A stretch of 25,159 nt of DNA, from the IMG/VR virus record IMGVR_UViG_3300048996_000069, positions 1 to 25,159 of that record. One strand, written 5' to 3'. The stretch comes from a virus. This document shows positions 1-8,300 of this stretch, one piece after another. Under the pieces are notes generated by a model. That model ran no database searches, had not been told where the DNA came from, and saw only the letters and a program-made list of their open reading frames with translations. Positions within the stretch are counted from its first letter, which is position 1. Each line of letters opens with the position of its first letter. Both the position numbers and the translations under genes were made by a program.

Positions 1-286
1 TCAGGCCCATGCACTCGATGTCGAGCCGGGAACCGTTTGGGGTCGATCGCACGACCAGGCCGCCACCCCGGATCTCTCCGGACGCCTCGGCGTAGATGCA
101 GGTGCCCCACTCCAGCATCATGTCGGCGATCTCGTCGTCGTACGGCGACAGGAAACCCTGCAGGTCCGGGGTGGCCGACAGGGGGTTGCCGATCTTGGTG
201 CCACGAAGCGGCAGGTCCGGGTGGAGAACTACCTCGCTTCCGGAACCGTCCATGGCTGTGAGGATGTAGCGCCAGTCCCCCGACAC
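1..286 (-). CDS. Minor tail protein, ReqiPepy6 Gp37-like (partial, 3' end off the left edge)
   Basis: This reading frame is open from GTG at 286 to the window edge (95 residues) and has no stop in view. The translation begins VSGDWRYILTAMDGSGSEVV and continues with LHPDLPLRGTKIGNPLSATP, then EWGTCIYAEASGEIRGGGLV. I recognise this pattern (WRY...G.G, DLPL, S..P, W.T.IYAE..G.IRGGG) from the N-terminus of Gp37-like minor tail proteins of actinophages, thought to be part of the tail-tip or baseplate hub. The GTG lies just after the stop of the previous gene (TGA at 290-288). The ATG at 288 is in another frame and hits TAG at 231-229. An alternative start is ATG at 253, but it would lose the conserved WRY stretch. 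Family recognition is from memory of similar sequences; the enzymatic or structural role is not visible. Confidence 0.7.
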   Translation of the reverse strand, partial: MSGDWRYILTAMDGSGSEVVLHPDLPLRGTKIGNPLSATPDLQGFLSPYDDEIADMMLEWGTCIYAEASGEIRGGGLVVRSTPNGSRLDIECMGL

Positions 287-287
287 A

Positions 288-1304
288 TCAGACCGCCTCT
301 TCGACGAACTTCAGCTTGACCATGCACGAGGAGTGCACGTCCGTCTTCAGTACGCCGTTCATCGTCGCGGTGTCTTGCACGGTCCCCCAGATGGCGAACG
401 TCTTGGTCACGCCGCGCTCGCCGACGGCCAGCGACATCGGTCCACCGATCAGGATGTTGTACCGGTCGGCGGACGAGCGGAACAGGTTGGTGAAGTCCGT
501 CACCGAGCCGCCAGTGATCTGGACGCGGAAGTTGGCGTTGAGCGTGCCGGAGCCGGACTTCAGCGTTCCGAACACCCAGGCGTCGACGTAGACCTTGGTG
601 GCCCACTTCGGGACATAGACCGCCTTGGCCGAGTTGTCCGGCCATGCCTCGTAGACGTAGTTGCCGGACGGGTTGAGCAGGTCGTCGACGGCGATCGGGA
701 CGTTCCACTGAACGGTCTTCGTGCGCGGGTTCACGACCTCGCGCAGGTCGACGATCATGGCCGACGTGATCGCGGTCGTGCTGGCCGGTACGTCGATGCG
801 GGCCAGAGCGTAGACCGGGTAGGCGGGCGGCGCGGGCAGGTCTTCGATCCGCGTGGTGCCTGCCGGGACGTTCTTGATGACCCACGGCCGGACGTACTGG
901 TAGTCCAGCTTGGCCGCACTGGTGGCCGGCTTGTTCGCATCGGTCAGCCAGGGGTGTCCAGCGGTGGAGTAGTTCCCGTCGCCGACAGTGACGCAGATCA
1001 GGTGCGACTGCGCGCCGCCCTGGCTGGTGATGCCGGTGAAGTTGTCGGTGGCGGTCAGGATCGCTTCGCTGGTCGCCTCGACGACGTACGCCTGGTTGAC
1101 GTCCAGCTCGTAGCGGTTCTCGAGCACGGCGCCACCGGACACGATGCGGACACCGTTGCCAGGGACCGACAGCGGAAGGACCTTCAGGTCGCCAGGGTTC
1201 ACGATCCCGGACTGCTTCACGGCCGCCCGGTTGGCGAGCCGCGCGAGGCTCGCCGGTGAGCGAGCTCCGTCTAGGCCCCAGGGGGCGGCGGTGAATCCCA
1301 TCAT
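288..1304 (-). CDS. Minor tail protein (baseplate-associated)
   Basis: This is a 338-residue protein with no membrane segments or signal peptide. The first ~60 residues include RLANRAAVKQSGIVNPGDLK and VPGNGVRIVSGGAVLENRY. A middle part follows with SHLICVTVGDGNYS and a proline-rich APPAYPVYALARIDVPAS. Residues ~200-338 look like a beta-rich domain (WNVPIAVDDLLNPSGNYVYE onward). I recognise the middle pattern (ALARID.PAST..IT..MI.DLREV) from minor tail proteins of Streptomyces-type siphoviruses. It lies directly downstream of the Dit-like gene. There are two adjacent ATG codons: 1304 sits immediately against GGAGGA, so the ATG at 1301 may be the one used. No catalytic motif is visible. The exact tail position is inference from gene order. 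Confidence 0.6.
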   Translation of the reverse strand: MMGFTAAPWGLDGARSPASLARLANRAAVKQSGIVNPGDLKVLPLSVPGNGVRIVSGGAVLENRYELDVNQAYVVEATSEAILTATDNFTGITSQGGAQSHLICVTVGDGNYSTAGHPWLTDANKPATSAAKLDYQYVRPWVIKNVPAGTTRIEDLPAPPAYPVYALARIDVPASTTAITSAMIVDLREVVNPRTKTVQWNVPIAVDDLLNPSGNYVYEAWPDNSAKAVYVPKWATKVYVDAWVFGTLKSGSGTLNANFRVQITGGSVTDFTNLFRSSADRYNILIGGPMSLAVGERGVTKTFAIWGTVQDTATMNGVLKTDVHSSCMVKLKFVEEAV

Positions 1305-1311
1305 TCCTCCA

Positions 1312-2214
1312 TCAGAACGAACCGTGTGCGGGGTACCACTTGATTGTAGCTGAGCCTGTGCCCTCAGCGGAATTGCCCCGGAAGCCGAAGCTCTGGTGGC
1401 CAGGCTTCAGTACGATGTCGCGCAGGCGGGTGCGCGGGCCGAGCGCGCCGGCGACCGAGGCCCCGGTGCTGCGCAGGACCGTTCGCTTCCACGGGCGCGT
1501 GTCGACCTCGATGTACTGGCCGTCCAGGATCGTGGCGTTCAGGCTGAGCGACCAGTCGTTGTTGAAGAACTGCGGGTTGACCACCGGGCCGTTGAACCGG
1601 ATGATCGGATAGGTCTCCAGAGTGCCGCCCACGAACGCCTCGCCCGGCGAGTAGCCGCCCGGCAGAGTGATGACCGGGAAGACCACCGGGAAGACGAAGC
1701 CACCCTCGGACTCGTAGGCCAGGCCCATGCTCATCGACTCGGGCTCGTCCTCGTAGTACAGCGGGTCGATGATGTCGAAGCTGGCCGTGACCGGGACCAG
1801 GCCGGACAGGAGACGGTTGTCGGGCGGTGCCGCCCAGCGGCGCGGGCGCCCGTAGACGCGCCGATAGCGGCCGCCGACACGGTAGCGTATGACGGCGACC
1901 GCATTCGGCGTCGAGATCACGGAGCGGCCCAGCCAGGCGGTGGCCAGCTCCTGCATCGACGCGAGCGCGTTCTCCTCAGAGTCTCGGTTGACGTGCAGGC
2001 TCCAGGCCCAGGGGGCCGGGCTGAGCACGTCCCGGCCGGTCCGCACCGAGCCGGAGTAGGGATCTTGCTGGTCCTGGGTCAGCCAGGTGCGCGTGCCGGG
2101 ATCGAACCCGTCCGCGTTGCAGGAGACGGGCAGGTGGATGCCGAAGCTGATCCCGGAGTCGGCGTCCTCGGTCGGGAGGAGCTCGAACTGGTGGTCCTTG
2201 AGGACCGTGGTCAT
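1312..2214 (-). CDS. Distal tail (Dit-like) protein
   Basis: The protein has 300 residues. The frame stays open upstream to 2313, but that part lies inside the tape measure gene in another frame. The start MTTVLKDHQFELL at 2214 overlaps the tape measure stop as TGATG and is preceded by GGAAGGGGAAGC. The N-terminal part (residues ~1-150) includes FELLPTEDADSGISFGIHLP, and a later FDIIDPLYYEDEP resembles the end of the first domain of siphovirus tail components. Residues ~170-300 have alternating beta patterns (FPVVFPVITLPGGYS, TYPIIRFNGPVVNP, GQYIEVDTRPWKRTV) typical of the C-terminal domain of siphovirus-type tail component proteins. Its position right after the tape measure gene is the usual place for Dit. 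It probably forms the ring joining the tail tube to the tip. The family call rests on pattern and synteny. Confidence 0.7.
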   Translation of the reverse strand: MTTVLKDHQFELLPTEDADSGISFGIHLPVSCNADGFDPGTRTWLTQDQQDPYSGSVRTGRDVLSPAPWAWSLHVNRDSEENALASMQELATAWLGRSVISTPNAVAVIRYRVGGRYRRVYGRPRRWAAPPDNRLLSGLVPVTASFDIIDPLYYEDEPESMSMGLAYESEGGFVFPVVFPVITLPGGYSPGEAFVGGTLETYPIIRFNGPVVNPQFFNNDWSLSLNATILDGQYIEVDTRPWKRTVLRSTGASVAGALGPRTRLRDIVLKPGHQSFGFRGNSAEGTGSATIKWYPAHGSF

Positions 2215-5200
2215 CAGCTTCCCCTTCCGAAGCGGCGGAGCTCGAACGCGAAGTCGTCCATGACGTCGTCGGCCGTGAGGTCCGAGCCCTCGAAGTGCGG
2301 CTCGTAGTGCCACGACCCATTGCCGCCCTGAGCGTTCATGCGGTCGAACTGGTCGTGAGTGAAGACCGGCTCGGGCTTGCCCGTCAGGTTGACGACCTGG
2401 GTCACGCCGGGCGGCAGGTAGCCGCCCTGGTCGTACATCATCGTCCCGTTGTCCGGCACGACGCCACCATCAGAGTACCAGTTGTGCTCGTTGTGGAAGT
2501 TGAGCGCGTTCTCCGGCGTGCCGTAGCGGTCCTTGATGTACTGCATGCCGTACTGGGCCTGCAGGCGCGGGTCGCTGGTCTTCTCGCCGTAGGCGCCCCA
2601 GGTGCCGTCGAGGAACTGGAACAGGCCGAAGGCCGAGCTGCTCGGGTTCTTCGCGTTCGGGTTCCAGCTGGACTCCTTCTGCACGAGCTTGCTGAGCGCG
2701 TCCCACTGGCCGCCGGTCCACCCGAAGGCGTTCTCGGCGAGCTTCTGGACCATGCCCTTGATGCCCTTCTCGTCCGACGGGCCGCCGGTGATGAAGTCGG
2801 TGACGCCGGAGATCATGTTGCTCATGGTCTGCATGATCGACTCGGGGATCGACTTCAGCAGCTGGGTCAGCGAGTTGTCGCCCCAGGTCTTGGTAAGCTC
2901 CTCGAACTTGCCGGTGATCTTGCCCTTGAGGTAGTCGATCGGGTGCGAGATCGCGTCGCTGACCCAGCCGGCGATGCTGCCGATGCCACCGACGAGCTTG
3001 CCCAGCAGGCTCCGGTCCTTGCCGACGTCCGGGCCGTCATCCTTGCCGCCCAGTCCGTCGCCGCCGTTGAAGTACGACGTGACCTGCTTCTTGGCCTCGG
3101 GGCTCGCGGTCGGGTCGCCGATTGCAACGGCGTGGATGTGGTCGTTCCAGGGGCCCTGGCTGCGGTCACGGTGCCAGGCGGCGAAGCCGGACATGCGCAG
3201 CGCCACGACGTCGGCGACCTTGCCGATCCAGGCGAGGTCGAGCACGCCACCGCCGGAGTGGGTACCGAAGGAGGCGGCGACCGAGTTGGAGTACGAGCCC
3301 TGGGTGACGGTGAAGGCGTGGCCGGCCAGGCGCTCGGCGGCCTGCAGGATCCGGACGGTGTAGAAGTCCATCGCCTTGCCGTGGTACGTGGTACGGTCCC
3401 AGTCGCCGAAGGCGTTGTTGGTCCGCTTGCCGCCGCCGAGGCCGACGCCCGAGGTGCCGTTCTTGAAGCCGCCCAGGAAGTTCAGGGCGCCCTGAACGCC
3501 GAAGTTCTTGGCCCGCTTGTTCGCCGCGTCGATCCAGTTCGAGCCGAGCGCGCGGCTGAGCTCCGGGCGCAGGATAGCCTCGCCACCTCCCACAGCGATG
3601 ATCTGGTTATCCCGGCCCGGAGTGTAGCCAGGCCGCACTCCATACGTGGCGTCAGGGACGCGCGACGTGCCGTTGGCGAACGGAAGGACGATGTCTTCGA
3701 TGTGCTTCAGGCCCGGCAGGACCGTGCCGAGCTTGTTGAACCCGGCGATGATGCCCTTGTTGATCACGGTCTCGACGACGAACTTGACCGGGCTCTTGGC
3801 CAGGTCGATCAGGCCGTCCCAGATGCTCTGGATGAACCCGATGGCGCTCTCGAAGGCGCCGACCAGGCCACCACCGTCCTTGGCGCCCTTGTCGTCCAGG
3901 CCGAGCGCGTGGGCGATGGCGTTGAAGATCGGCTTGATGCCGTTGTCGTAGACCCACTTGAAGCCGTCGCCCATCTTGCCGAAGGCCGTGCCGATGTCGT
4001 CGATGGCGGGCTTGACGAAGACATCGTACAGACTGGTGAAGATCTGGCCGAAGACGTCGAGGACCGGGAAGATTACGTCGTCCCAGGCGGCCTTGATGTC
4101 GGAGCCCATGTCGGTGAACAGCTTGCCCAGAGCCGACAGGATCGGCTGGGCGTACTTGGTCCAGAAGTCGGAGATGCTGCTCGCGAAGTCACTGAAGAAC
4201 GGCTTGATGCCCTTCTCCCAGACGTACTTCAGCGCGTTATAGAAGGCGATCGTGTACGTGACCGCCAGGCTGATCCAGCCGCTGATGGTCTGCAGCGCGG
4301 ACACCAGGATGAACTGGATGACCGGCCAGACCTCGTCGACGATCTTCTTGACGTCGGCGTTGGTGTTGTAGAAGTAGATGAGCGCGCCCACGACTGCGGC
4401 GACGGCCAGCGCGATCAGACCCAGCGGGCCCGAAGCGACCTGAACCAGGACCAGCGCACCGGAGAGCAGCTGGAACGCGCCGACCAGCTCGAGGACCGTC
4501 AGGACGATGGCGCCGAGGACCTGGGGGTCCATGTTGGCCACGAAGGTCAGGAAGCCGGTGATCCCGGCCAGCAGGGTGTCGCCGAATGGGGCCAGGCCGA
4601 CGGCCAAGTTCTTGACCGCGCCGACCAGTGCCTTGAAGAAGTCCTTCACGTCCGGCGCGATGTCGCGGACGTAGCCGAGGAAGTCGGTCATCGACTTCTG
4701 GCCGGCCTTGCTCTTAGTCCAGTTCAGCACCGAGTCGGACCAGTCGGCGAACGCCTCAGCCATCTCCAGCGCGATCGGCGCCAGGCCGACGGCGATGACA
4801 GCAAAGATCGTCAGCCAGTCGAGGAACGCCTTGCCGAAGTCCTTGGTGAGCACAGGCGCGATGTCGGCGATGGTCTTCCAGAAGGCGTCCCAGGTCGGGT
4901 TGGTGAAGACCTTGGCGGCCTGCACGGCGAGGTCACCGAACAGCGTGGCCATGTCGCCGATGAACGTCTTGAAGTCCGGGCCGACGCCGTCCATCAGGAT
5001 CTGGATGGCCTCGGTCAGCTTCGGCAGGAAGGCTTCCTGGATGATGTCGCGGATCTCGGTGAAGTCATCACGCAGCCCGTGGATGAACAGCGCGAACGCC
5101 TGACCGGCCGGGCCGAGCTTGCCCATCTCCTCGGCGACCTTCTGCGCCGACGTCGACGTGTCCTTCAGCGAGTCGTTGTAGTCTTCTTGCGCCTGGCGCA

Positions 5201-7103
5201 GGTTCAGCGTGGCGTCGGCGATGGCCTGCTGGCCGTCGACACCGGCGCGGCGCTGCGCTTCGAGCGCGTCCTTGATCTGGTCGGCGCCATCCACGCGCGC
5301 GCGGGTGACGGCCTTGTCGGCGTCACCCAGGTCGCGGAGCGCGTCCTTCTGGGCCTGGAGCGCCTCGGTGACCTTCTCCTGGGCGGTCTTGACCTTCTGC
5401 GAGTTGTCGACGCCGCCCTTGGCCTGGTCCTTTAGCTCCTTGCTCTGCTTCCGGATCTCCTCGAGCCGCAGCTTGGCCTCGGCCAGCTGGATGGAGGCCT
5501 GCTCCTTGTCGAGGTTGGTCGCGCCGGGGTCCTTGCGGGCCGCCGTGTCCGCCACTGTGGCGTTGAACAGGTCGATGACACCCTGGCGCTCGTCCAGCGC
5601 GTTCCGGCGCTGCTGGAGGGCGATGTCGTCGAGTTCCTTCTGCGCGTCGACGCGGGCCTGCGTCAGGTCGCGCTGGGCGTCGGCAGCAGACTTCTGGGTC
5701 TGCGCGAACCGGCGCTCGGCATCTTCCTGCTGACGGATGGCGCTCTCGATCGAGTCGGCGGCCGACTGGCGGGCGTCGGCCACGCGCTTGCTGGCGTCCT
5801 GGTTGCGCTGGGCCGAGTCCTCGACGGCGCGCGACAGGGACCGCTCAGCGTCGGCGACCTGACGGGCGGCAGCCTTCTGGCGCTTGGCGGCAGCCTCCGC
5901 GTCCTTGGCGGCGTTGTCCTGCTGGTCATTCAGCGCCTTGATGGCGCCGCCCAGTCCGGAGAACGCGACGGCCAGGATCCCGAGGCCGGCTACGCCAGCG
6001 ATGGCCGCGACGGCAAGACCCCCGATGCCGACCGACAGCGTGGCGATGATCGGGATAAGGGCAGCGCCGATGCTGGCGATGGCCAGCGCGGCGAAGTTGA
6101 AGAAGCGGAACGAGTTGGCAGCGTCCTTGCCGTCGACGCCGATCTTGGCCAGCATGCGGTCGACGAGGCTCAGCTGCGTGGTCGCCTTGGCGGCGCCGTC
6201 GACGTCGACCTTGACGCGGGCACGCTTGCCGTCCAGCTTCTCGCGGGCGCGCTCGACAGACTCCAGCGCGGCCAGCGCGTCAGATGCGTCACCGTGGATC
6301 TGGACCTCGGTCGTCGTGGCGACCAGGTGCGCGAGGTCGCGCTCGATCTTCTGGATCTCCTGCTCGGCATCCTTGCCGGAGACGTCGATCCCGATCTTCT
6401 TCAGGTTGAGCGACTGGAGCCGGGCCTGGAGCTCCTGGAGCTCGCGACTGCCCGAGGTGCCGATGGCGGACATGGCCTTGCTCAGGCGGTCCTTCAGCTT
6501 CTTCTCGAAGCTGCCCAGCTGCCGCTCGGCCTGGGCGGTGTCGACCTTGATCTCGACCGTGGGGTTCAGGCCGTCGACGTACTTCTCGAACGACTTGGCG
6601 GCCGCGATCGCCGGGGCTGCGTCACCCTTGATCTCGACCGTGCTGTCCTTGGTCAGGCGCGCGATAATGGCGGCCGCCTCGGCGACCTTCTCGCGGACCT
6701 CAGTCGTGTCGGCGCCCACCTTGACGGTGTTCCGCTTCGACAGTTCCTTCAGCAGCGCCTGCGCCTTGGCGAGATCTTCGGCCAGATGCTCGTTGTCGAC
6801 GTCCAGCTTGATGGGCTTGATCTCGCGCTGCATCGTCGCGATGGTGCTCTTCAGCTTGGTGCGGAAGGCGCCGGCGTACTTCTCGGCAGCATCGCTACCC
6901 GCCTTGTCGGCGCCCTTGCTGGTCTCTTCGCCGAGGATCTTGTCGATCTTGGCAGAGGCCTTCTTCGCACCCGACTCGGCACCCTTATCCAGGCCCTCCT
7001 CGAGAGCCTTGGCCAGGCCGTCGGCCATTTCCTTGTTCTTGTCCTGGAAGCCCAGGTACGAAGGAACGACCTGGAGGATGATGGTGCCAGCTGAATACGG
7101 CAC
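2214..7103 (-). CDS. Tail tape measure protein with two peptidoglycan-hydrolase-like domains
   Basis: This 1629-residue protein sets tail length and is likely expelled at infection. Residues ~90-310 are helical with short V-K-V-D beta repeats. Residues ~335-390 are strongly hydrophobic. Residues ~395-660 are a charged coiled coil, and further hydrophobic helices lie at ~765-785 and ~860-910. Residues ~1240-1330 carry a metallopeptidase-like pattern (H1282 and D1289 in THSGGGVLDL, then NDHIH at 1320-1324) like M15 peptidases. Residues ~1450-1540 match a soluble lytic transglycosylase (E1477 in KESSWNPNA, then SAFGLFQF). The C-terminus has GGYLPPGVTQVVNLTG (1560-1575). The start is GTG at 7103 with GGAGG at a good distance. 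At ~4.9 kb it predicts a long tail of roughly 240 nm, using the usual 1.5 angstrom per residue. Confidence 0.95.
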   Translation of the reverse strand: MPYSAGTIILQVVPSYLGFQDKNKEMADGLAKALEEGLDKGAESGAKKASAKIDKILGEETSKGADKAGSDAAEKYAGAFRTKLKSTIATMQREIKPIKLDVDNEHLAEDLAKAQALLKELSKRNTVKVGADTTEVREKVAEAAAIIARLTKDSTVEIKGDAAPAIAAAKSFEKYVDGLNPTVEIKVDTAQAERQLGSFEKKLKDRLSKAMSAIGTSGSRELQELQARLQSLNLKKIGIDVSGKDAEQEIQKIERDLAHLVATTTEVQIHGDASDALAALESVERAREKLDGKRARVKVDVDGAAKATTQLSLVDRMLAKIGVDGKDAANSFRFFNFAALAIASIGAALIPIIATLSVGIGGLAVAAIAGVAGLGILAVAFSGLGGAIKALNDQQDNAAKDAEAAAKRQKAAARQVADAERSLSRAVEDSAQRNQDASKRVADARQSAADSIESAIRQQEDAERRFAQTQKSAADAQRDLTQARVDAQKELDDIALQQRRNALDERQGVIDLFNATVADTAARKDPGATNLDKEQASIQLAEAKLRLEEIRKQSKELKDQAKGGVDNSQKVKTAQEKVTEALQAQKDALRDLGDADKAVTRARVDGADQIKDALEAQRRAGVDGQQAIADATLNLRQAQEDYNDSLKDTSTSAQKVAEEMGKLGPAGQAFALFIHGLRDDFTEIRDIIQEAFLPKLTEAIQILMDGVGPDFKTFIGDMATLFGDLAVQAAKVFTNPTWDAFWKTIADIAPVLTKDFGKAFLDWLTIFAVIAVGLAPIALEMAEAFADWSDSVLNWTKSKAGQKSMTDFLGYVRDIAPDVKDFFKALVGAVKNLAVGLAPFGDTLLAGITGFLTFVANMDPQVLGAIVLTVLELVGAFQLLSGALVLVQVASGPLGLIALAVAAVVGALIYFYNTNADVKKIVDEVWPVIQFILVSALQTISGWISLAVTYTIAFYNALKYVWEKGIKPFFSDFASSISDFWTKYAQPILSALGKLFTDMGSDIKAAWDDVIFPVLDVFGQIFTSLYDVFVKPAIDDIGTAFGKMGDGFKWVYDNGIKPIFNAIAHALGLDDKGAKDGGGLVGAFESAIGFIQSIWDGLIDLAKSPVKFVVETVINKGIIAGFNKLGTVLPGLKHIEDIVLPFANGTSRVPDATYGVRPGYTPGRDNQIIAVGGGEAILRPELSRALGSNWIDAANKRAKNFGVQGALNFLGGFKNGTSGVGLGGGKRTNNAFGDWDRTTYHGKAMDFYTVRILQAAERLAGHAFTVTQGSYSNSVAASFGTHSGGGVLDLAWIGKVADVVALRMSGFAAWHRDRSQGPWNDHIHAVAIGDPTASPEAKKQVTSYFNGGDGLGGKDDGPDVGKDRSLLGKLVGGIGSIAGWVSDAISHPIDYLKGKITGKFEELTKTWGDNSLTQLLKSIPESIMQTMSNMISGVTDFITGGPSDEKGIKGMVQKLAENAFGWTGGQWDALSKLVQKESSWNPNAKNPSSSAFGLFQFLDGTWGAYGEKTSDPRLQAQYGMQYIKDRYGTPENALNFHNEHNWYSDGGVVPDNGTMMYDQGGYLPPGVTQVVNLTGKPEPVFTHDQFDRMNAQGGNGSWHYEPHFEGSDLTADDVMDDFAFELRRFGRGS

Positions 7104-7152
7104 TTCGGTCCTCCAGGTCGTGAGCGGGCGTCGTCTCAGTCTAGCAGAGTGA

Positions 7153-7925
7153 CTATTCCAGCTCCCACGGCGTCAGCTTCGACTGCAGATGACGGAACAC
7201 AGCCAGCTTGCGCTGCATGTCGGCCTGCTTCTGGATCTCTTCGATTACGCTCCCTGGTCGAGTCATGGGCTTGAACTCCGGCGGCTTCCCACCGTTGACG
7301 CCGATCAGCGTGTAGCGGAGCAGCTTGAGCTCGTCGCGGACGCTGGCCAGGGCTTCGACCTCAGGAGACCAGGTCTGCCATCCGGGCGGCGCGTCCTTCT
7401 TGACGTCGTCCTTGTGCGCCTCTCGCCAGGCAACGACCGCCTTCGCGTGGCCCTCGTCCTGCATGAGCTTCGCGTAGTAGTGGCTGTTCTGCGGGAGGTG
7501 ATCGATCAGGTTCAGCAGGTCGCCCCATTCGCGAGCCCGCCACATCTCGCCGACATCCTTGGCGGGGTAGTGGCGGGCGAAGTCCGCTTCGAGCGACCGG
7601 CGGTACTTGCCGATCAGATGACAGAGCCTGCGCCTTTTCCCATTTCCGGGAGCTCGAACTTCTGCGCGTACTTGTCCATGACGCGCTTCAGGTCTTCGAT
7701 CGGGATCGGGTGCTCGCGCAGCCACTCCCGGTCCTCGAGATTGGCGACGTGCTTGAGCAGCTCGATCGGCTGCTGCATCTCGGCCAGGATTTTCCAGTCG
7801 ACCCGGTTGGGGTCGCTGAGCGTGATGACGCGGCCTTCGAGCTTGAACCGGAACACGCCACGGTTCTTGACCTCGAGCGCGTCGAGGTCGAAGTCGAGCT
7901 GTTCATCGAGCGGTGCAGGAGACAT
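7153..7925 (-). CDS. Tail assembly chaperone long form (GT-like), made by -1 frameshift
   Basis: The inferred 257-residue product joins 97 residues of the first chaperone frame (7925-7635) to 160 residues of the overlapping frame (7635-7153), re-reading base 7635. The downstream frame has no good start of its own: its open part extends upstream to 7725 only as shadow sequence with no sensible protein. After the slip the product reads RRRLCHLIGKYRRSLEADFA and continues through WGDLLNLIDHLPQNSHYYAK, ending in TPWELE. This region binds the tape measure protein in related phages (lambda GT). The gene lies 49 bp upstream of the tape measure start, the canonical position. The two-frame architecture and slippery site are seen directly; the frameshift itself is inferred. 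Confidence 0.88.
7614..7925 (-). CDS. Tail assembly chaperone short form (G-like)
   Basis: This 103-residue protein starts MSPAPLDEQLDFDLDALEVK and ends with GKGAGSVI. It corresponds to the unshifted chaperone that polymerises around the tape measure protein during tail assembly. It is acidic at the N-terminus, with a beta-like core (GVFRFKLEGRVITLSDPNRV) followed by helices (WKILAEMQQPIELLKHVANL). The size and fold pattern fit TAC proteins of actinophages. The start is ATG at 7925 with a weak purine-rich site upstream (GAAAGAAG). The stop TGA at 7616-7614 lies 19 bases past the slippery heptamer, so most ribosomes would finish here and a minority would make the long form. Confidence 0.88.
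   Translation of the reverse strand: MSPAPLDEQLDFDLDALEVKNRGVFRFKLEGRVITLSDPNRVDWKILAEMQQPIELLKHVANLEDREWLREHPIPIEDLKRVMDKYAQKFELPEMGKGAGSVI
7635..7641 (-). other. -1 ribosomal frameshift slippery heptamer GGGAAAA
   Basis: Reading leftward, the chaperone frame is ATG GGA AAA G, so the heptamer G GGA AAA has the canonical X XXY YYZ phase. It is nearly the lambda G/GT site (GGGAAAG). A one-base slip leads into AGG CGC AGG and the 160-codon downstream frame. The last codons of the short frame (GGC GCA GGC TCT GTC ATC TGA) follow. I see no clear stimulatory stem or pseudoknot immediately downstream. Confidence 0.85.
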
Positions 7926-7940
7926 GGGCAGGCTTCTTTC

Positions 7941-8036
7941 TCAGTTCGCGAGGTAGTAGCAGGATTTGGTGCAGACGTGATCGGGCAGGCCGACCACGCG
8001 ACGTACGAAGCTGATCTTCTCGTGGACTAGATCAGC
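7941..8036 (-). CDS. Overlooked 31-codon coding-like frame with paired cysteines (possible +1 frameshift extension)
   Basis: Between the gene ending at 8032 and the chaperone start at 7925 lies an open frame ending at TGA 7943-7941. Read from 8036 it gives ADLVHEKISFVRRVVGLPDH followed by VCTKSCYYLAN. About 24 of its last 28 sense codons end in G or C, as in true genes here. There is no ATG, GTG or TTG near its upstream end: the only usable start is GTG at 7997, giving 18 residues with no Shine-Dalgarno. It is in the +1 frame relative to the upstream gene and becomes continuous with it if one A of the AAAA run at 8040-8037 is skipped. It may be a frameshifted C-terminal domain, a tiny gene with an unusual start, or a decayed extension. 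I cannot assign a function. Confidence 0.35.
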   Translation of the reverse strand, partial: ADLVHEKISFVRRVVGLPDHVCTKSCYYLAN

Positions 8037-8268
8037 TTTTCGGGGCGGCCGGCTTCGGCTTGTTCGCCTCGGTCTTGGCGGTGTCGGCGGCGGCCTTGGC
8101 CTCTTCGTTGGCCTTGTCGACCTCGGCCAGGGTCTTCTCGGCCGCCTTGGTCTCGTTCAGCTTGTAGCCGTACGACTCCAGGTTGACCGCGTCGACGGGC
8201 GTGTGGGCCACCCGGTTCGGCTTCGAGGGGTGGCTGTAGAACTTGGGGAATCCTTCGTATGCGCTCAT
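8032..8268 (-). CDS. Small unknown protein between major tail protein and chaperones
   Basis: The ATG at 8268 gives 78 residues; a GTG at 8274 would add two. The protein begins MSAYEGFPKFYSHPSKPNRV. That start resembles a short motif (P-K..Y-H-P...P-R-V) I have seen in small proteins near tail genes, though I would not name a family. Residues ~38-70 form a charged Ala/Glu/Lys helix (ETKAAEKTLAEVDKANEEAK), then a Pro-Lys-rich linker ends it (NKPKPAAPKS). Ending on a flexible linker is odd for a whole protein and fits the idea that another domain follows in the next frame (see 7941-8036). There is no strong Shine-Dalgarno. The gene sits just after a terminator-like hairpin, so it is probably expressed at a lower level than the major tail protein. 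Confidence 0.65.
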   Translation of the reverse strand: MSAYEGFPKFYSHPSKPNRVAHTPVDAVNLESYGYKLNETKAAEKTLAEVDKANEEAKAAADTAKTEANKPKPAAPKS

Positions 8269-8300
8269 GGCCACGATGATACACCAAGGGCCAGACAGGT

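Noticed and set aside
2215-2313. Upstream extension of the Dit-like gene.
   Set aside because: The added residues are arginine-rich shadow sequence of the tape measure gene; the ATG at 2214 with a GGAAGGGG site is better. The same reasoning removes extensions of the genes starting at 9834 and 15031.
2295-5435. A very long open frame on the plus strand opposite the tape measure gene (over 1000 codons).
   Set aside because: It is antisense to a gene with clear domains. The open frame follows from the high third-position G/C of the real gene, and its product is a low-complexity Arg/Val/Asp/Leu mixture.
5884-7152. Another long plus-strand frame (~420 codons) rich in Ser/Ala.
   Set aside because: It is a mirror of the Ala/Lys/Asp-rich tape measure N-terminus, with no own ribosome site or motif.
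8276-8281. A TATCAT -10-like box just ahead of the small gene after the major tail protein.
   Set aside because: No acceptable -35 is found 16-18 bases upstream, so a promoter is not supported.
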